NCBI GenBank assembly: GCA_022798155.1
Contig: JAAWLY010000048.1
Location: 1 to 13,681 of the forward strand
DNA: 13,681 nucleotides
Reading direction: 5' to 3'
DNA from: Lawsonibacter sp.
GTDB lineage: Bacteria; Bacillota; Clostridia; Oscillospirales; Oscillospiraceae
A model generated the notes under the pieces. It did not search any database. It had not been told where the DNA came from and was given only the letters and a program-made list of their open reading frames with translations. The position numbers and the translations under genes were made by a program. Positions 6,928 to 13,681 of the stretch are shown in pieces. Position 1 is the first letter of the stretch; every line of letters starts with the position of its first letter.

Positions 6928-7653
6928 TTATTTGCCGCCGGTGGAGGCGATGCCCTCGATGAACTGACGCTGGAAGATCAGGTAGAGAATCACCATGGGC
7001 AGCATGGCCAGCAGGGAGCCGGCCATCAGCACCGGGAAGTTGGTGGAGAACTGGCCCCGCAGGGTGGCCAGGCCGGAGGAGAGGGTCATCATGTTCAGAT
7101 CGGAGTTGACCACCAGGGGCCACATCAGGTCGCTGTAGGCGAACACGGCGGTGAAGATGGTCAGGGCGGCCACGGAGGTGCCCGTCAGGGGGAACATGAC
7201 CTTATAGAAGGTCTGCCACTGGGTGCAGCCGTCTAAGTACGCAGCCTCGCCAATCTCCTTGGGGATGCCCATGTAGGCCTGCCGCAGGAAGAACACGCCG
7301 AAGGCGCTGACAATGCCGGGGAAGACCAGGGCAAAGATGGTGTTGGCCATGCCCATCTTAGCCACCATCTGGTACTGGGGGATGATGAAGATCTGGCTGG
7401 GCAGGGACATCTGCACCAGAACGATGCCGAACAGCAGCTTCTTGCCCCGGAACTCCAGCATGGCGAAGGCGTAGCCTGCCATGGAGCTGAAGGCCACGGC
7501 GCAGATGACCCGGAAGAGGATCATCAGGGCGGTGTTGATGTACAGCTTGACAAAGGGCAGGCTATTCGTCGCCTCGGTGAAGTTGGACCACCGGAAGGTG
7601 CTGGGGAAGATGACAGGGGGCACCGCGTTGCTCTCGGCCACGGTCTTGAAGAA
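6928..7653 (-). pseudogene. MalG-type sugar ABC permease, N-terminus missing
   Basis: Family sequence begins at FFKTVAESNAVPPVIFP and runs to the stop TAA (6928-6930), about 240 residues against ~275-290 for the family. It keeps the EAA loop that docks the ATPase (EIGEAAYLDGCTQWQTFYKVMFPL) and about five membrane helices, but lacks the first helix and cytoplasmic start. The open frame extends upstream to 7725 only because it crosses the binding-protein gene out of frame; those extra residues (MSRMCSASSAARRVS and on) are rich in Arg and Ser and are not family-like. No ribosome site fits an internal start. It would have been the second membrane subunit of a CUT1 oligosaccharide importer working with the lipoprotein upstream; the ATPase (MsmK-like) is normally encoded elsewhere. 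Probably non-functional as assembled. Confidence 0.85.
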
Positions 7654-8695
7654 TGGCCGCGCCCGACTCGCCCTGGATGCGCTGACCCTCCTCGCTGCCG
7701 AAGAAGCGGAGCACATCCTTGACAATCTCCAGGTTCTTGCCGTGGGCGGCGGTGGCGTAGCACAGGCCGTTGGAGATGGTGCCGGTGCCGTCGCCGGAGG
7801 CGGGGTTGGGGCACTTGGGCAGGGGGGCGATGTCCCACTTGCCCACCATGTCGGGGTAGTTAATCAGCTCGGGCAGCAGGTTCCAGGAGCCCTCAAAGAA
7901 CATGGAGCCCATCTCGGAGAAGAAAGCGGTGCCGGGAGAGGTCTCGGCAAAGAAGGACTGGTCGGGACACCACTCGTTCTTCTGGATGTTGACATAATAC
8001 TTGATGGCGTCGGCGGTGGCGGGCTGGGTGTAGCCGGCGTGAAGGTTGGTCTCCGGGTCCAGGATGTAGCCGCCGTTTTGATAGACGAAGTTCCAGTAGC
8101 CCAGCTGCTCGTCGTTATAGGCCATGTAGCCGTACTTGCCGGTGGCGTCGTAGACCTTCTGAGAGGCGTCCATCAGGTCGTCCCAGGTCCAGCTCTCGTC
8201 GGGGTAGGTCACCCCGGCGGCGTCGAACATCTCCCTGTTATATGCCAGGACCACGTTGTCCTTGTCCTTGGGCACGCCGTACATCCGGCCGTCGGAGCCG
8301 CTGGCGTTGCCGATAGACACCTCGGAGTAGTGATCGGTCCAGAAGTTGGGGTCCACTTCGTCATACAGGTTGGTCACGTCGGCCAGAACGCCAAAGTCGG
8401 CGTAGTACAGGATCTGATCGGTGTGCATCCAGAAGATGTCCGGCATGGTGTTGGATTCACCGGCAGCCTCCAGCTTGGTCCAGTACTCGCCCCAGCTGGT
8501 GACCTGGACTTCGATCTCCACGTCGGGGTGCTGCTGCGTGTAAGCGTCGCAGACCGCCTGCATTCCGGGGCGCTGGAACACGTCCCAAATCTGGAATGTG
8601 AGATGGGTCTTACCATCTGACGCACCGCACCCGGACAGGGAAAGCAGCAGCGTTATAGCCAGAAGCAAGGCGGTGATACGGGGTATCTTTTTCAT
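7562..8695 (-). CDS. Sugar-binding lipoprotein of a CUT1 ABC importer, C-terminus broken
   Basis: A 377-residue frame starting with ATG at 8695, with AAGGAG 8 bases upstream. Residues 1-22 are a lipoprotein signal (MKKIPRITA, hydrophobic core) ending in the lipobox LSGC with C23 as lipidation site. The mature part is a type I extracellular solute-binding protein of the MalE/UgpB class: LTFQIWDVFQRPGMQAVCDA, PDIFWMHTD, YGVPKDKDNVVLAYNREMFD and SWTWDDLMD are characteristic. It would hand alpha-galactosides or similar sugars to the permeases from outside the membrane. Family-like sequence ends at GESGAAI, residue ~348; the last 29 residues (LQDRGREQRGAPCHLPQ onward) are the permease gene read in the wrong frame. 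Some 70-90 C-terminal residues that close the sugar cleft are missing, so binding is probably impaired. Substrate inferred from context only. Confidence 0.9.
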   Translation of the reverse strand: MKKIPRITALLLAITLLLSLSGCGASDGKTHLTFQIWDVFQRPGMQAVCDAYTQQHPDVEIEVQVTSWGEYWTKLEAAGESNTMPDIFWMHTDQILYYADFGVLADVTNLYDEVDPNFWTDHYSEVSIGNASGSDGRMYGVPKDKDNVVLAYNREMFDAAGVTYPDESWTWDDLMDASQKVYDATGKYGYMAYNDEQLGYWNFVYQNGGYILDPETNLHAGYTQPATADAIKYYVNIQKNEWCPDQSFFAETSPGTAFFSEMGSMFFEGSWNLLPELINYPDMVGKWDIAPLPKCPNPASGDGTGTISNGLCYATAAHGKNLEIVKDVLRFFGSEEGQRIQGESGAAILQDRGREQRGAPCHLPQHLPVVQLHRGDE

Positions 8696-8762
8696 AACTC
8701 CACTCCTTTTTCAGTTGTTTTACGGCGGTCAGCCCTTGAAACATCCGCCGCATGGTAATAAA

Positions 8763-8791
8763 ATGATAATACTGCGGACAAAGGCTGTAAA
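8763..8791 (-). promoter_or_regulatory. Promoter candidate for the binding-protein gene
   Basis: On the minus strand TTTACA (8786-8791) and TATCAT (8763-8768) stand 17 bases apart, 68 bases before the ATG at 8695. It reads towards the importer genes and lies close to the cluster of GTGCAA half-sites upstream. Best match found, not unique. Confidence 0.5.
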
Positions 8792-8840
8792 TGGACTGAG
8801 ATTTATAAAATATACCAAGATGTTAGATAACATGCTTTTC

Positions 8841-8921
8841 GTGCAAGTCATGTGACATCTGGGCATATTTTTGAAAAAATCATTGTTTTGCACAGCTTGG
8901 AAGGTGCAAATTTGTGCAAAA
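8841..8921. promoter_or_regulatory. Cluster of GTGCAA half-sites in the divergent control region
   Basis: GTGCAA occurs at 8841-8846, 8904-8909 and 8914-8919, and in inverse as TTTTGCAC at 8886-8893. The pair at 8904 and 8914 is a direct repeat with exactly one helical turn (10 bases); the 8887-8893 and 8904-8910 copies form a 7-base inverted repeat with a 10-base gap; 8911-8927 forms TTTGTG-5-CACAAA. Such repeats in the gap between divergent sugar genes are expected for an AraC- or LacI-type regulator. No regulator gene for it is in the window. The 8696-9101 stretch holds no gene; the rest of it is the two promoters and the GC-rich palindromes at 8987-9012. Confidence 0.5.
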
Positions 8922-8986
8922 CACAAAAATAGACCTGTGGAGCCGGCAGAGCGATTAGCATACACCTGAGGCGCCTGCGCTGGAGT

Positions 8987-9012
8987 GCCGGTTTGCCGGC
9001 GGGCATTTGCCC
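8987..9012. promoter_or_regulatory. Two abutting GC-rich palindromes upstream of the amylosucrase promoter
   Basis: GCCGG-TTTG-CCGGC (8987-9000) is followed directly by GGGC-ATTT-GCCC (9001-9012), ending one base before the -35 box at 9014. The position suits an operator, but base composition is GC-rich here and short palindromes of this kind could be chance. Confidence 0.35.
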
Positions 9013-9013
9013 C

Positions 9014-9042
9014 TTGCGCGGAGTGCGGGGGTATGATATAGT
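9014..9042 (+). promoter_or_regulatory. Promoter candidate for the amylosucrase-like gene
   Basis: TTGCGC (9014-9019) and TATAGT (9037-9042) are separated by 17 bases and lie about 60 bases before the start codon. An overlapping TATGAT at 9032-9037 gives an alternative -10 with poorer spacing. Confidence 0.55.
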
Positions 9043-9101
9043 GACGGAGTAAAAGACTGTTTGGCTCAGGCCTCAGTTGACGGCAGGGGAGGAGAAAGAA
9101 A

Positions 9102-10940
9102 ATGAAGTACAAAAAGACAGAGTTTGACAGCCGTTTGACCCGGCACTATGACGAGCTGAAGTGGCTGTATATGGAGCTCTATCAGGATGAACAGGCCTTT
9201 GACTGCTTTGTGGCAATGCTGAAACGGTGCTGGGACGGGCGGAAGGAGTCCCTCCGGAAGCAGGACGCCAAGCGGGAGGCCGACCCCGACTGGTACCGCC
9301 GCCGGGATATGCTGGGCATGATGCTCTACGTGGACGCCTTCGCCGGCAATCTGGAGGGCGTGAAGAAAAACTTGAAGTACATCAAGGAGTGCGGGGTGAA
9401 CTACCTGCACCTGATGCCCCTGCTCCAGTCCCCCAAGGGCCGCAGCGACGGGGGCTACGCCGTCAGCGATTTCCGCACGGTCCAGCCTGAGCTGGGCACC
9501 ATGACGGATTTGGAGTCTCTGGCCACCGCCTGCCGCCGGGCGGGGATGAGCCTGTGCCTGGATTTTGTGATGAACCACACCAGCGAGGACCACGAGTGGG
9601 CTCGGAAGGCTCGGGCGGGGGAGCCGGAGTACCGGGCACGGTACTTCTTTTACGACAGCTGGGACATCCCGCGGGAATTTGAAAAGACGGTCCCCCAGGT
9701 GTTCCCCACCACCGCCCCGGGCAGCTTTACCCAGCTGGAGGACGGCCAGATTGTTATGACCAACTTCTACCCCTACCAGTGGGACCTGAACTACGCCAAC
9801 CCCGCTGTCTTTAACGATATGACCGAAAATCTGCTCTTTCTGGCCAACCGGGGCATCGATGTGCTCCGTCTGGATGCCATCCCCTACATCTGGAAGCAGC
9901 TGGGCACCAACTGCCGCAATCTGCCCCAGGTCCACACCCTGGCCCGGATGCTGCGCATTGTCTGCGAGATTGTCTGCCCCGGTGTGCTGCTGCTGGGGGA
10001 GGTGGTGATGGAGCCGGCCAAGGTGACCCCCTACTTCGGTACCCCGGACAAGCCGGAGTGCCACATGCTCTACAACGTCACCACCATGGCCACCACCTGG
10101 CACACCCTGGCCACCGGGGATGTCTCCCTGCTGAAGCGGCAGATGGAGGCGGTGTGCGCCCTGCCCAAGGACTTTCTGTTTTTGAACTATCTCCGCTGCC
10201 ACGATGACATCGGCTGGGGGCTGGACTACCCCTGGCTCAATCGGCACCTCGGGACGGACGAGGTGGCCCACAAGCGGTATCTCAACAACTGGTTCACCGG
10301 CCGGTGGCCGGGCAGCGACGCCCGGGGGGAGCTGTACAACGACGACCCCCGGCTGGGCGACGCCCGGCTGTGCGGCACCACCGCCTCCCTGTGCGGGGTG
10401 GAGGCCGCCCAGTATGAGGGGGACCCCTTCAAGCTGGAGCGGGCGGTGGCCTGTGACCTGACCCTTCACGCCTGGATGCTGTCCCAGAGCGGCATCCCGG
10501 TGATCTACAGCGGGGACGAGGTGGGCCAGCTCAACGACTACACCTACCACAGCGACCCGGACAAGCAGGCGGACAGCCGGTATATCCACCGTGGCAGGTT
10601 CCAGTGGGAGCTGGCCCAGGCCCGGAAGGATAAGGACGTCTATCAGGGCAAGCTGTTCCAGGGCCTGCGGCGGCTGGAGGCCATCCGGGCCGGGGAGCCC
10701 TGCTTCGACGCCGGGGCGGACGTGTCGGTGGAGGACAGCGGTGACAACCGGGTGCTGGCCCTGGGCCGCCGGGCCGGGGACCGGGAGTTAATCTGCCTGT
10801 TCAATTTCAGCGGTAGCTTTGTCCAGGCCGGCGTGGACCGGCCGGGGAGCTGGACTGAGCTGATGTACGGCACGAAATATGAAAATATCCGCTCCATTGA
10901 GCTGTGGCCCAACGGCTTTGCCTGGCTGCTGAAAGATTAG
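9102..10940 (+). CDS. GH13 subfamily 4 amylosucrase / sucrose-cleaving enzyme
   Basis: A 612-residue enzyme starting at ATG 9102 behind GGGGAGGAG. There is no signal peptide, so it acts inside the cell. Amylosucrases split sucrose and add the glucose to alpha-1,4-glucan, releasing fructose; relatives mainly hydrolyse sucrose. Residues ~1-85 are the helical N-terminal domain specific to this subfamily. Conserved GH13 regions follow: DFVMNH (154-159), GIDVLRLDAIPYIWKQLGT with nucleophile D258, LLLGE with acid/base E300, and RCHDDIGW with transition-state stabiliser D368. D116 in RSDGGYAV and R493 in ADSRYIHR correspond to the Asp144-Arg509 pair that closes the sucrose pocket in the Neisseria enzyme. 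The HDDIGW and WKQLGTNCRNLPQ motifs separate it from sucrose phosphorylase and ordinary alpha-amylase. It is divergent from the importer/galactosidase genes and would use the sucrose left when galactose is removed from raffinose. Polymerase versus hydrolase activity cannot be told from sequence. Confidence 0.92.
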   Translation: MKYKKTEFDSRLTRHYDELKWLYMELYQDEQAFDCFVAMLKRCWDGRKESLRKQDAKREADPDWYRRRDMLGMMLYVDAFAGNLEGVKKNLKYIKECGVNYLHLMPLLQSPKGRSDGGYAVSDFRTVQPELGTMTDLESLATACRRAGMSLCLDFVMNHTSEDHEWARKARAGEPEYRARYFFYDSWDIPREFEKTVPQVFPTTAPGSFTQLEDGQIVMTNFYPYQWDLNYANPAVFNDMTENLLFLANRGIDVLRLDAIPYIWKQLGTNCRNLPQVHTLARMLRIVCEIVCPGVLLLGEVVMEPAKVTPYFGTPDKPECHMLYNVTTMATTWHTLATGDVSLLKRQMEAVCALPKDFLFLNYLRCHDDIGWGLDYPWLNRHLGTDEVAHKRYLNNWFTGRWPGSDARGELYNDDPRLGDARLCGTTASLCGVEAAQYEGDPFKLERAVACDLTLHAWMLSQSGIPVIYSGDEVGQLNDYTYHSDPDKQADSRYIHRGRFQWELAQARKDKDVYQGKLFQGLRRLEAIRAGEPCFDAGADVSVEDSGDNRVLALGRRAGDRELICLFNFSGSFVQAGVDRPGSWTELMYGTKYENIRSIELWPNGFAWLLKD

Positions 10941-10948
10941 AGATTAAG

Positions 10949-10979
10949 GAAACCCCCGGCTGTGTAAGCCGGGGGTTTC
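10949..10979. terminator. Strong bidirectional terminator between convergent genes
   Basis: GAAACCCCCGGCT (10949-10961) and AGCCGGGGGTTTC (10967-10979) pair over 13 bases with a GTGTA loop, with pyrimidine-rich tails on both strands. It begins 9 bases after the amylosucrase-like gene and ends 2 bases before the stop of the convergent DUF2812 gene, so it serves both. Confidence 0.88.
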
Positions 10980-10981
10980 TC

Positions 10982-12217
10982 TTATGACACCGCCGCCGCC
11001 AGTATGTCCAGGTGGTTTGCAAGGTCCTCCCGGCCGCCGTAGCGGAAGACCGCCAGCCGGCCGCCTCTGCATACAGCGGCCCCCTGATACTGGGAATTAC
11101 TCCGGGAAAGGATGACGAGGTCCAGGCCGGGCCAGTCTACCTCCTCATAGGTCCAGGTGAGGTTGACCAGCTCCAGCTGGGCCAGCTGGGACAGGGCCAT
11201 GGTCCGGGCCATGGCGGGGATGAGCAGGCGGAAATAGACTCCCTCCAGGGTGGGGGAATAGCGGGATTCCGGGTCGCCACTGGAGGAGAAATAGTTGGGT
11301 TTTGTCCCCGGCTTTTCGCTGAACAGGTTCTGTTCCACAGTGTAGTAGCTGGGGGCCAGGAAGGAGAACTGCCGGACGGCGATATTCTGGCCCCAGCTGC
11401 TGCCGGAATGCCTGTGGGGGGCCTCATGGAACAGTTCCTCGTAGGTGAGCAGGGGCTCCGACTCCAGCTGCTGGAGGTTGACATAAGGCCGGGAAAAGTC
11501 CTCCAGCGGGACATATATCGGAAACAGCTCCAATCGGTCCGCAATCACCAGGGCCAGGACCAGGATGGCCAGGGGGATGGTGATCCAGAAGGGGATGGAG
11601 CGCCGGCTCCACCGCCTGGGGCGGCTGGGCTCGGGGGTGAGGCCCAGCTCCAGGGAGCGCTGGAGGTCCAGCAGGAGGTGGAAGTCCCGCTCCTCTTCCC
11701 GCCAGAACCAGACAAAGAGCAGCAGGAAGATGAGGGCCGTCCCGGACATATCCAGAAAGTAGAGGGGCAGCCGCCGGGCGTCTGTCTGCCAGATCAGGAC
11801 GGTCCCCAAAACCAGAAGCCCCAGAAGAACCAGCCGCCAGATGCGCTGTTTTCTGCGGGCCTTCTCCACCTGCCCGGCCAGCCACTCCAGGGACAGTCCC
11901 CGGGTGACCGGGTCGGTGTGCAGCTCCGGGGCGGCGGGGTCCAGGGTGTAGAAGAGGAAGTACAGCGGGGTGGCCTTGCCGAAGTACTGCCACCCGGCCT
12001 GCTGATACAGCTCCAGCCGCTCCGGCTCGGCCAGCTCCCGGCCGTTGGCCGCCTCCAGCCGGAAGCGGGGGTGGGGGGCCGCCTCCCGGCGTTCAAACCG
12101 GGTGTAGTCCCCCGTGATCCGCAGGGGAAACAGCCCCGCCCGGGCCTGCTCCTCCAGCCAGCCCTCCAAGCCCTGGATGTTGTACAGCGACACCGGGGTG
12201 CTCTGATACACATTCAT
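10982..12217 (-). CDS. DUF2812 membrane protein, paralogue A
   Basis: A 411-residue protein. ATG at 12217 is chosen over an in-frame ATG at 12235 because AAGGAGGAG lies 6 bases upstream of it and the former overlaps the preceding gene. Residues ~10-110 form the DUF2812 domain: GLEGWLEEQARAGLF, a short strand-rich part, then LYQQAGWQYFGKATPLYFLF. Membrane helices follow near 130-147, 155-177 and 212-232, then a ~180-residue C-terminal domain probably outside the membrane. The function of DUF2812 is not established; these proteins are commonly encoded beside PadR-like repressors, as here. It starts 14 bases after the stop of paralogue B and shares its order of domains, including a similar C-terminal stretch (GLDLVILSRS, then RLAVFRYGGREDLANHLDILA). 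Likely a membrane-bound sensor or partner controlled by the PadR protein; that role is inference. Confidence 0.85.
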   Translation of the reverse strand: MNVYQSTPVSLYNIQGLEGWLEEQARAGLFPLRITGDYTRFERREAAPHPRFRLEAANGRELAEPERLELYQQAGWQYFGKATPLYFLFYTLDPAAPELHTDPVTRGLSLEWLAGQVEKARRKQRIWRLVLLGLLVLGTVLIWQTDARRLPLYFLDMSGTALIFLLLFVWFWREEERDFHLLLDLQRSLELGLTPEPSRPRRWSRRSIPFWITIPLAILVLALVIADRLELFPIYVPLEDFSRPYVNLQQLESEPLLTYEELFHEAPHRHSGSSWGQNIAVRQFSFLAPSYYTVEQNLFSEKPGTKPNYFSSSGDPESRYSPTLEGVYFRLLIPAMARTMALSQLAQLELVNLTWTYEEVDWPGLDLVILSRSNSQYQGAAVCRGGRLAVFRYGGREDLANHLDILAAAVS

Positions 12218-12231
12218 CGGTGCTCCTCCTT

Positions 12232-13407
12232 TCAAAGATTGGCCAGCATGTCCCCGAATCGGGGCAGAAACCGGGTCAACGCCTGGTTTCCGGTGTACTC
12301 CGCCAGCAGGACGGTGTTCCCCCGGCGGAGGATCAGACGCGTGGTGGGGTAGGTGTCCCGCTCCGGGTCGAAGAGGTCGTGGGAGATGAGAATCTCATCC
12401 AGCCCGTGGGCGGGGGAGAGGGGCGCGTACTCGCTCCCGTTCCAGCGGATGCGGCTCTGTTCCTCCGCCATCCGCCCCGCCAGCCAGGGGAGGGGATAGC
12501 GGTAGATTGCTACGTCCAGCTTGGGGACCTCCCGGTCGGGCGCGCCGTTTTCCCAGCGGAACTGACCCGACTGCCAGTAGACCCACCGCTCGGGCATGAG
12601 CAGGCTGTTCCGGTGGGAGGCGTAGTCCATGGAGGCAAACGGGTCGGAGGAGAGGGGAAAGTCCGCCCCCTCGATGTCGGTCAGGGTGACGGCGCCGGCC
12701 TCCTCCAGGATAGGCCAGTAGCCTATGCCGGCAATCTGCCAGAGGAGATCAACCAGCACTAGGGCCAGGATCAGCACCCCCACCGCCAGCAGACCGCCCC
12801 CGCGAGTGCGTTTGGGAGACATTTCCCTGGAAATGACAGCCCTCCGGTACCGGCACAGGGCCAGCAGCCCCAGCAGCCAGGACAGGTCCACCAGAATCAG
12901 CCCCAGCGCCGACAGGATGGAGGCCAGCAGGGGGCGGGTGGTGAATGTCTCCACCGGGAACCAGCGCAGGTCGGACCAGGAGAGATTGGCCAGCCCACCA
13001 CAGAAGGAAGAGAAAAAGAAGTTGAGGGCCGCCAGCCCCAGCCCGCCCAGCAGTTTCCGCCGGAAGAACCGCCGCAGGGCGTAATCCCAGACCTGGGGGT
13101 CGGTGTGGGCCTGGGCCTCCGGGTTTTCCGTCACAAAGACGGCGAAGCTGCTCCGGAACAGCCCCAGATACCGCCAGCCCGCCTGTTCATAGAGGGAATT
13201 CAGCTCCGGGTCGGTGCGGTCGGGCTTGTCGGGGGCGGGCTCCAGGTGGAATCGGAGGGCGGCGGGCTCCCCGCGGTGAAACAGGGTGAAAAATCCAACC
13301 GTCATAGAGAAGATCAGGCCTCTGGCCGCCTGCTTTTCTAGCCAGCCCTCCAGGCCGGGGATGTCGTAGCCGTTGACCGGCGTGATGCGCCACACGGTTT
13401 TACTCAT
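12232..13407 (-). CDS. DUF2812 membrane protein, paralogue B
   Basis: A 391-residue protein starting at ATG 13407, with GGAGGAG 6 bases upstream inside the end of the PadR gene. The ATG overlaps the PadR stop (ATGA, 4 bases shared), so the two are translationally coupled. Residues ~12-105 are the DUF2812 domain: NGYDIPGLEGWLEKQAARGLIF, RFHLEPAPDKPD, then LYEQAGWRYLGLFRSSFAVFVT. Hydrophobic helices lie near 118-142, 160-185 and 203-231, followed by a ~160-residue C-terminal domain with GLDEILISHDLF and a final TRLILRRGNTVLLAEYTG strand pair. It pairs with paralogue A but is clearly diverged, mainly in the C-terminal domain, which suggests that the two form a hetero-oligomer or bind different signals. 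No catalytic motif was recognised. Confidence 0.85.
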   Translation of the reverse strand: MSKTVWRITPVNGYDIPGLEGWLEKQAARGLIFSMTVGFFTLFHRGEPAALRFHLEPAPDKPDRTDPELNSLYEQAGWRYLGLFRSSFAVFVTENPEAQAHTDPQVWDYALRRFFRRKLLGGLGLAALNFFFSSFCGGLANLSWSDLRWFPVETFTTRPLLASILSALGLILVDLSWLLGLLALCRYRRAVISREMSPKRTRGGGLLAVGVLILALVLVDLLWQIAGIGYWPILEEAGAVTLTDIEGADFPLSSDPFASMDYASHRNSLLMPERWVYWQSGQFRWENGAPDREVPKLDVAIYRYPLPWLAGRMAEEQSRIRWNGSEYAPLSPAHGLDEILISHDLFDPERDTYPTTRLILRRGNTVLLAEYTGNQALTRFLPRFGDMLANL

Positions 13408-13681
13408 TGCTGCTCCTCCAATCCGTCGTTAACACAGGCCCGCAGCCGGGCCAGCTCCTCCTCAAAGGCGGCCCGGCCCTTGTCCGTGAGCCGGTAGGTC
13501 CGTTTCCGGCCGTCCACCGAGGTCTCGGCAATGAGCCCCTTGTTCTGAAATCGGGCCAGCAGGGTGTATAGGGTCCCCGGCCCCAGGCGAACTTCTGGGC
13601 CGCGGTCCCCAGCACCTCCTCGGCGGGCTCCGGCTCCTTGGCGATGCGGGCCTGGGCGTCCCCCATGCGGGTGATGGAGAG
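13404..13681 (-). CDS. PadR-family transcription repressor, 5' end beyond window, probable frameshift
   Basis: The C-terminal two thirds read LGPGTLYTLLARFQNKGLIA, then ETSVDGRKRTYRLTDKGRAA and FEEELARLRACVNDGLEEQQ with stop TGA at 13404. LGPGTLYxLL and the GRKRTYRLTDKG wing are hallmarks of the PadR winged helix. Upstream of about 13575-13610 the codons with GC-rich third positions lie in another frame (LSITRMGDAQARIAKE, then PEPAEEVLGTAAQK), which points to a one-base gain or loss just before the recognition helix. The frame that continues without a shift stays open but looks non-coding. The usual PadR N-terminal HGYG-like motif is not visible. PadR proteins repress their own operon by binding a dyad near the promoter, here beyond the right edge. 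It heads the DUF2812 operon. Confidence 0.8.
   Translation of the reverse strand, partial: LHHPHGGRPGPHRQGAGARRGGAGDRGPEVRLGPGTLYTLLARFQNKGLIAETSVDGRKRTYRLTDKGRAAFEEELARLRACVNDGLEEQQ

Noticed and set aside
7481..8620. 379-codon + strand open frame over the binding-protein gene
   Set aside because: Antisense shadow. The minus strand shows a lipobox and solute-binding motifs, which settle the coding strand.
8696..9101. Small open frames and possible small RNA in the divergent intergenic region
   Set aside because: The minus-strand frame at 8729-9112 has no ribosome site or familiar motif; the region is better explained by promoters and operator-like repeats. No tRNA-like fold was seen.
9066..10589. 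507-codon open frame on the minus strand
   Set aside because: It is the antisense shadow of the amylosucrase-like gene, whose catalytic motifs are intact on the + strand; the composition is repetitive Gly/Val/Gln/His.
11012..12352. 446-codon open frame on the + strand
   Set aside because: Antisense to DUF2812 paralogue A and its ribosome site; low-complexity Gly/Gln/Pro composition and no start signals.
1..13681. CRISPR array, tRNA or rRNA genes
   Set aside because: No regularly spaced direct repeats of CRISPR type and no rRNA or tRNA consensus stretches were seen on either strand.

Overview
The window looks like chromosomal DNA of a GC-rich, gut-type member of the Clostridia (Oscillospiraceae / Flavonifractor-like). 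The grounds are purine-rich AGGAGG-type ribosome sites, strongly GC-biased third codon positions over most of the right two thirds, a CUT1 sugar importer with a lipoprotein binding protein, DUF2812/PadR genes, and conjugative-element-type large serine recombinases. This placement is inference from style; no rRNA or other marker gene is present.

Layout. (1) 1-1406, minus: a type IV half-transporter of the ABC exporter fold, running off the left edge. A perfect 15-bp inverted repeat lies just upstream of its ribosome site. (2) 1463-4460: mobile-element debris. It holds the last ~25 codons of an AraC-family regulator (minus), two tandem large serine recombinases (minus) that both lack the catalytic resolvase domain, a + strand intrinsic terminator, and a ~40-codon piece of a ParB-like protein (plus). 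None of these fragments finds its missing part inside the window. (3) 4576-10940: a sugar locus. On the minus strand, reading away from a divergent control region at 8696-9101, are a lipoprotein sugar-binding protein, a MalG-type permease and a GH36 alpha-galactosidase. On the plus strand is a GH13_4 amylosucrase-type enzyme. The natural reading is use of raffinose-family oligosaccharides: import, removal of galactose by the alpha-galactosidase, and cleavage of the released sucrose by the amylosucrase-like enzyme. The importer is broken here: the binding protein runs out of frame into the middle of the permease, the N-terminus of that permease is missing, and no MalF-type partner permease is present, as expected from one internal deletion (or an assembly collapse). 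(4) 10982-13681, minus: a PadR-type repressor (cut by the right edge and apparently frameshifted), followed by two tandem paralogous DUF2812 membrane proteins, tightly packed as one operon and ending at a strong shared terminator.

Several genes carry single-base frame breaks (recombinase 1, PadR) or deletion-like joints (binding protein/permease). Either this locus is decaying, or the assembly has consensus errors; raw reads would decide. The genes with the clearest intact function are the alpha-galactosidase, the amylosucrase-like enzyme and the two DUF2812 proteins.
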